From: DAXETY01 sp051155755
Lineage (GTDB): Bacteria; Desulfobacterota; Desulfobacteria; Desulfobacterales; SG8-13
DNA: 64,000 bases
Direction of reading: 5' to 3'
Assembly: GCA_051155755.1 (NCBI GenBank)
Contig: DAXETY010000030.1
Coordinates: 28,557 to 92,556 of the forward strand
Of the stretch, positions 61,390 to 64,000 are shown piece after piece. Position numbers and translations under genes: made by a program. Below the pieces are notes generated by a model. That model did no database searches, was not told the origin of the DNA, and saw only the letters and a list, made by a program, of their open reading frames with translations. How positions within the stretch are numbered: position 1 is the first letter of the stretch; every line of letters starts with the position of its first letter.

Positions 61390-63412
61390 GGTGACCACCC
61401 CCTGGTATCTTCGATTGTTCCGCAGCGGTATCGCGAACAGACGCGGCTTCGTCGCCGTCGCGCAGGATGCCGCGTTTGACAAAGTCTTCGCCGACGTAAT
61501 CCAGCCCCAGCTCGTTCAGAGACGCCCGGGTCGGAATGCCGTCTTCGTTCCAGCCTTTGTAGCGGTAGTAGGTGTCCAGCAGTTCTTTTTCGAGTTCCGG
61601 AAACCGATGCTTCCAGTGATTTTCGGGCGGCTTCTCGTCCTTGCGGCGCATGCCCCGGCGGATGTTCACCGCCCGAACCAGCGTCCGGTAGCGCTTGGCG
61701 GCCTGGGTCAGCTTCTCTTCGTCCATTTCGATGCCCGCCCCGGCCGAGATGAACTTGGGGTAATTATGAATGTGATACGGCGGTTTCAGCGGAAACGACG
61801 ACAGGCCGGCGCACATCCCCAGGGCGTCGTCGATGTAGTGCATGCGCTCCTGCCAGTCGACGATGTCGCAGGTCATCTCCACGGTCGGATAGTAGGGAAT
61901 CGAGTTTTCCCCGCGCAGCTCCCAGTCCAGGAAATACTGTTTGAACTTTTCGTCCGGAACCTGAAACCAGTCCTTGACGAATTCTTCGCGCTGCTCCCGC
62001 TTGGGAAACGGCGTCTGGGGAAACTGCCCCTCGATCTGGGTGATGTTGATCTTCTCGCCGGTGGCATACATCAGAAAATAAATGGGATTGAGCATGGAAA
62101 GCTTCAGCGGCAGCTGCTCGTGCTTCTTGATATTGTTGTGGGCATAAGCCTCGGCGCCCTTGCCGATCTGCCGGGCGGCCCAGTAGGTGCCGTTGGCCAG
62201 CACGTCGCCGATGCCCTCGCGGCGGACGATGCGGTCCAGCAGCCAGTAAAAGCGCGCTTCGTTGTCGGACGGAAATCCGGGCATGTCGGCGTCGGTCAAA
62301 ATCCCGTCTTCGTAGAGCTCCACGGCAAAGGCCATCACCTGGGGCGCGGAGAATCCGTCCACGCCGTATTCGGTGGCGCGCTGGGCGATGGTCAATCCGA
62401 AATCCAGGTCCGAAAAGGCCGCCATAGTGTAGGTCAGCTTGGAGAAGCACTTCATCATGTAGGTGGGAAGCCCGGGCATGGAAAGCGTGGCGCCGCATTT
62501 CATCGGGCAGTTGTAGCAGCTGATCAGCCGCGTGCGGGCGTTTTCCATGGTCTCGGTCCAGGTCTTCTCGATCTCCTCGTTCCAGAAGCCCTTGCGGCGC
62601 TCGCGGGAGTTGCCCCACATGAAGTTTTCGGTGTGCCACTTTTCGTCGTGGACTTTCATCTCCTGGGGCGAGCCGAGCCCGGCCAGAATGGGCATAACCC
62701 CGGGGATGGGATTTTCTTCGCGGAATTTGATGTACTGCAGCACCTCGTTGCAGAGCTGGATGAATTCGGCCGGCCGGGCCACGTTGATGTCCCCGGTGCC
62801 GCGCACCGCGATGGCCTTCAGCCCCTTGTCGCCCATCACCGCGCCGATGCCGCCGCGACTGGCACTGGAGCGGCCCTGCTCGACGGAGGCGTAATAGACC
62901 CGGTTTTCGCCGGCCAGGCCGATGGCCGCCACCTGGGCCTTGGGCTCGTTCAACTCCTGCCGGATCGCCTCGGCGGTTTCAATGGCGCCCTTGCCGCTCA
63001 GGTGCGAGGCATCCCGAATTTCGACCTTGTCGTTGTGAATCCACAAATACACCAGGTCGGGTGATTTGCCGCGGACGATCACCTTGTCGTAGCCGGCATG
63101 CTTCAACTCGGGCGCCCAAAACCCCCCCATCATGGAAAAGGCCATCAACTCGGTCTGGGGGGAAATGGTGGAAACGATGGTGCGATTGCACCCGATTGCC
63201 GGTGTGCCGCACAGCAGGCCGGCGGCGAATATGAGCAGATTTTCCGGGGCAAACGGCCGGGTTTCCGGTGGAACCCGATCCCACAGCAATTTGGCGCTGG
63301 TACCCAGCCCTCCGAGATAAAGCTCAGTCAATTGCGGATCGGTGCCGATCCGATCGATGCTTCCCCGAGACAGATCGATTTCCAAATTAAAACCCGTTTC
63401 TGCATACCGCAT
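61379..63412 (-). CDS. BamB-like tungsten enzyme (aldehyde:ferredoxin oxidoreductase family)
   Basis: 677 residues. The AOR-family N-terminal domain (YLGGLGTSAKLLWDRVPP, NLLIFAAGLLCGTPAIG, GYDKVIVRGKSPDLVYL) is followed by the cluster motif SCYNCPMKC and a distal Cys in ALGMCAGLSSF. The family includes class II benzoyl-CoA reductase BamB, which dearomatises benzoyl-CoA at W-bis-metallopterin. The four following subunits match BamC-F, which favours a Bam-type function over plain AOR. Substrate cannot be fixed; several BamB paralogues act in such genomes. It starts with an AAGGGAAA box. Confidence 0.87.
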   Translation of the reverse strand: MRYAETGFNLEIDLSRGSIDRIGTDPQLTELYLGGLGTSAKLLWDRVPPETRPFAPENLLIFAAGLLCGTPAIGCNRTIVSTISPQTELMAFSMMGGFWAPELKHAGYDKVIVRGKSPDLVYLWIHNDKVEIRDASHLSGKGAIETAEAIRQELNEPKAQVAAIGLAGENRVYYASVEQGRSSASRGGIGAVMGDKGLKAIAVRGTGDINVARPAEFIQLCNEVLQYIKFREENPIPGVMPILAGLGSPQEMKVHDEKWHTENFMWGNSRERRKGFWNEEIEKTWTETMENARTRLISCYNCPMKCGATLSMPGLPTYMMKCFSKLTYTMAAFSDLDFGLTIAQRATEYGVDGFSAPQVMAFAVELYEDGILTDADMPGFPSDNEARFYWLLDRIVRREGIGDVLANGTYWAARQIGKGAEAYAHNNIKKHEQLPLKLSMLNPIYFLMYATGEKINITQIEGQFPQTPFPKREQREEFVKDWFQVPDEKFKQYFLDWELRGENSIPYYPTVEMTCDIVDWQERMHYIDDALGMCAGLSSFPLKPPYHIHNYPKFISAGAGIEMDEEKLTQAAKRYRTLVRAVNIRRGMRRKDEKPPENHWKHRFPELEKELLDTYYRYKGWNEDGIPTRASLNELGLDYVGEDFVKRGILRDGDEAASVRDTAAEQSKIPGGGHREG

Positions 63413-63503
63413 GGTGTTTCCCTTCTATCTGGCCGGAAATGGTATTCGGATCGTTTTCAGGTCGTTATTCTCCAGTCCATATTCGATACGCTCATTTCCG
63501 GTG

Positions 63504-63704
63504 TCAGTTGATGCGGATGATTTTAACGCGCTTGCCCACCCAGTGGCAGGGCAGATAGACCCGGCCGGCACTGCCCCCCGGTTTGACAACCTTTTCGATC
63601 ACTTCTTCGCCGGAGATGGTAAAACGCGCCGGAGGCGATTTCTCGGCGTTTTCCGGTATCACCTCGGCCTCTTTCAGGGTCATGTCTCTTTTCAGTGCGA
63701 CCAT
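63504..63704 (-). CDS. Small DUF2080-like protein upstream of bamB
   Basis: 66 residues. The C-terminus (VEKVVKPGGSAGRVYLPCHWVGKRVKIIRIN-like, about residues 38-66) resembles DUF2080 / AbrB-like small proteins often next to tungstoenzyme or transposon genes. ATG 63704 has AGGAAAG 5 nt upstream; an ATG at 63755 is possible. It may be a DNA-binding regulator of the operon. The family assignment is by eye. Confidence 0.65.
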   Translation of the reverse strand: MVALKRDMTLKEAEVIPENAEKSPPARFTISGEEVIEKVVKPGGSAGRVYLPCHWVGKRVKIIRIN

Positions 63705-63885
63705 ACGCTTTCCTGATGGAAGGAATCGACCAATTCCCTTGCGACCGGAAGCCATGGTGATTCCAACCCGGATGAATGGAATTGCCGATTCCGAGCGCTC
63801 GATCGCTAAGAATTTGTATTTATCATCGATTTTAAATATTCGCCGTGCCGGTCGGAGGCAACGGCATCACAAAACAGCTATAAAC

Positions 63886-63914
63886 TAACTACAATTTAGC
63901 TATAAATTCGTCAA
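63886..63914 (-). promoter_or_regulatory. Possible promoter for the bam-like operon
   Basis: On the minus strand TTGACG, 17 bp, TAGTTA. The plus-strand sequence also has two direct copies of AGCTATAAA (63877 and 63898 area) that could be an operator. About 180 bp before the first gene start. Tentative. Confidence 0.4.
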
Positions 63915-64000
63915 GAGAAAATTTTCAGGCGGCCCGCATGCAAGGGTTTGCCTCTTAAAAGCGCCCCCCGCTTCGCGGCGGCCAAACCGGTAAATAGCAT

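Overview
This is a GC-rich window with dense, mostly operonic gene order. It looks like the chromosome of a sulfate-reducing or syntrophic deltaproteobacterium (Desulfobacterota, Desulfobacteraceae/Desulfosarcina-like). The lineage is inferred from Hdr/Qmo/Dsr-type electron-transfer genes, a BamBCDEF-type tungstoenzyme cluster, a delta-type Ole hydrocarbon cluster, MglA/roadblock genes, an XXXCH (GAK-system) protein and the number of selenoprotein candidates. No rRNA, tRNA, CRISPR array, integrase or complete insertion sequence was seen.

The main result is a set of six in-frame UGA codons that are best read as selenocysteine rather than stop. They lie in (1) a DsrK/HdrD-like protein at 7805-9022 (Sec234), (2) a BamE/HdrA-like protein at 56433-59627 (Sec77), (3) a BamF/MvhD-like protein at 55600-56436 (Sec19), (4) an OsmC-family protein at 50667-51095 (Sec54), (5) a DUF3179-family protein at 49757-50398 (Sec128) and (6) a 60-residue protein at 51344-51526 that starts Met-Sec-Tyr-Asn-Cys-Gly-Cys-Gly. 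In each case the reading frame stays open past the UGA. In the first five the UGA falls where the recalled family pattern has a conserved Cys. Five of the six have a short hairpin with its loop about 15-27 nt after the UGA, as expected of a bacterial SECIS. Three of the six (DUF3179, OsmC and the small protein) sit within 1.8 kb of each other beside a small heat-shock protein.

Layout: 1-4.5 kb oleABCD (head-to-head long-chain olefin synthesis, oleA cut by the window edge). 4.6-9.0 kb a PocR-domain sensor followed by a cytosolic Qmo/Hdr-like module (HdrA-like, QmoB-like, Sec-DsrK-like). 9.2-11.2 kb ACT protein plus UPF0210 protein. 11.4-14.0 kb polar amino-acid ABC permeases and binding protein without an ATPase. 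14.2-17.8 kb (minus) lipoprotein, TrpX-type ABC transporter, UspA. 18.3-22.3 kb (minus) a 1350-residue acidic five-module TPR protein. 22.8-23.9 kb phosphodiesterase and FHA protein. 23.9-33.3 kb (minus) rsmG, a PilB/GspE-like ATPase, response regulator, PAS sensor, PATAN/DUF4388-like proteins and an MglA GTPase/roadblock pair. 33.7-37.7 kb Smr protein, EF-G and a KaiC/RecA-like ATPase. 38-48 kb PAS-LuxR regulator and a lipid-modification region (methyltransferases, GPH transporter, DUF1295 reductase, two cyclopropane-fatty-acid-synthase relatives, a KAS III). 47.9-52 kb XXXCH protein, M48 protease, the selenoprotein/stress island and Hsp20. 52.2-55.3 kb glycogen synthase, DUF2267 protein, FdhD. 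55.6-63.7 kb (minus) a bamBCDEF-type operon.

Functionally the window combines anaerobic electron transfer (two Hdr-based modules joined to a tungstoenzyme), unusual lipid and hydrocarbon chemistry, and a Ras-like polarity or surface-signalling module. Two families of small dispersed repeats sit in the intergenic spaces; one supplies the TAG stop codons of two unrelated genes.
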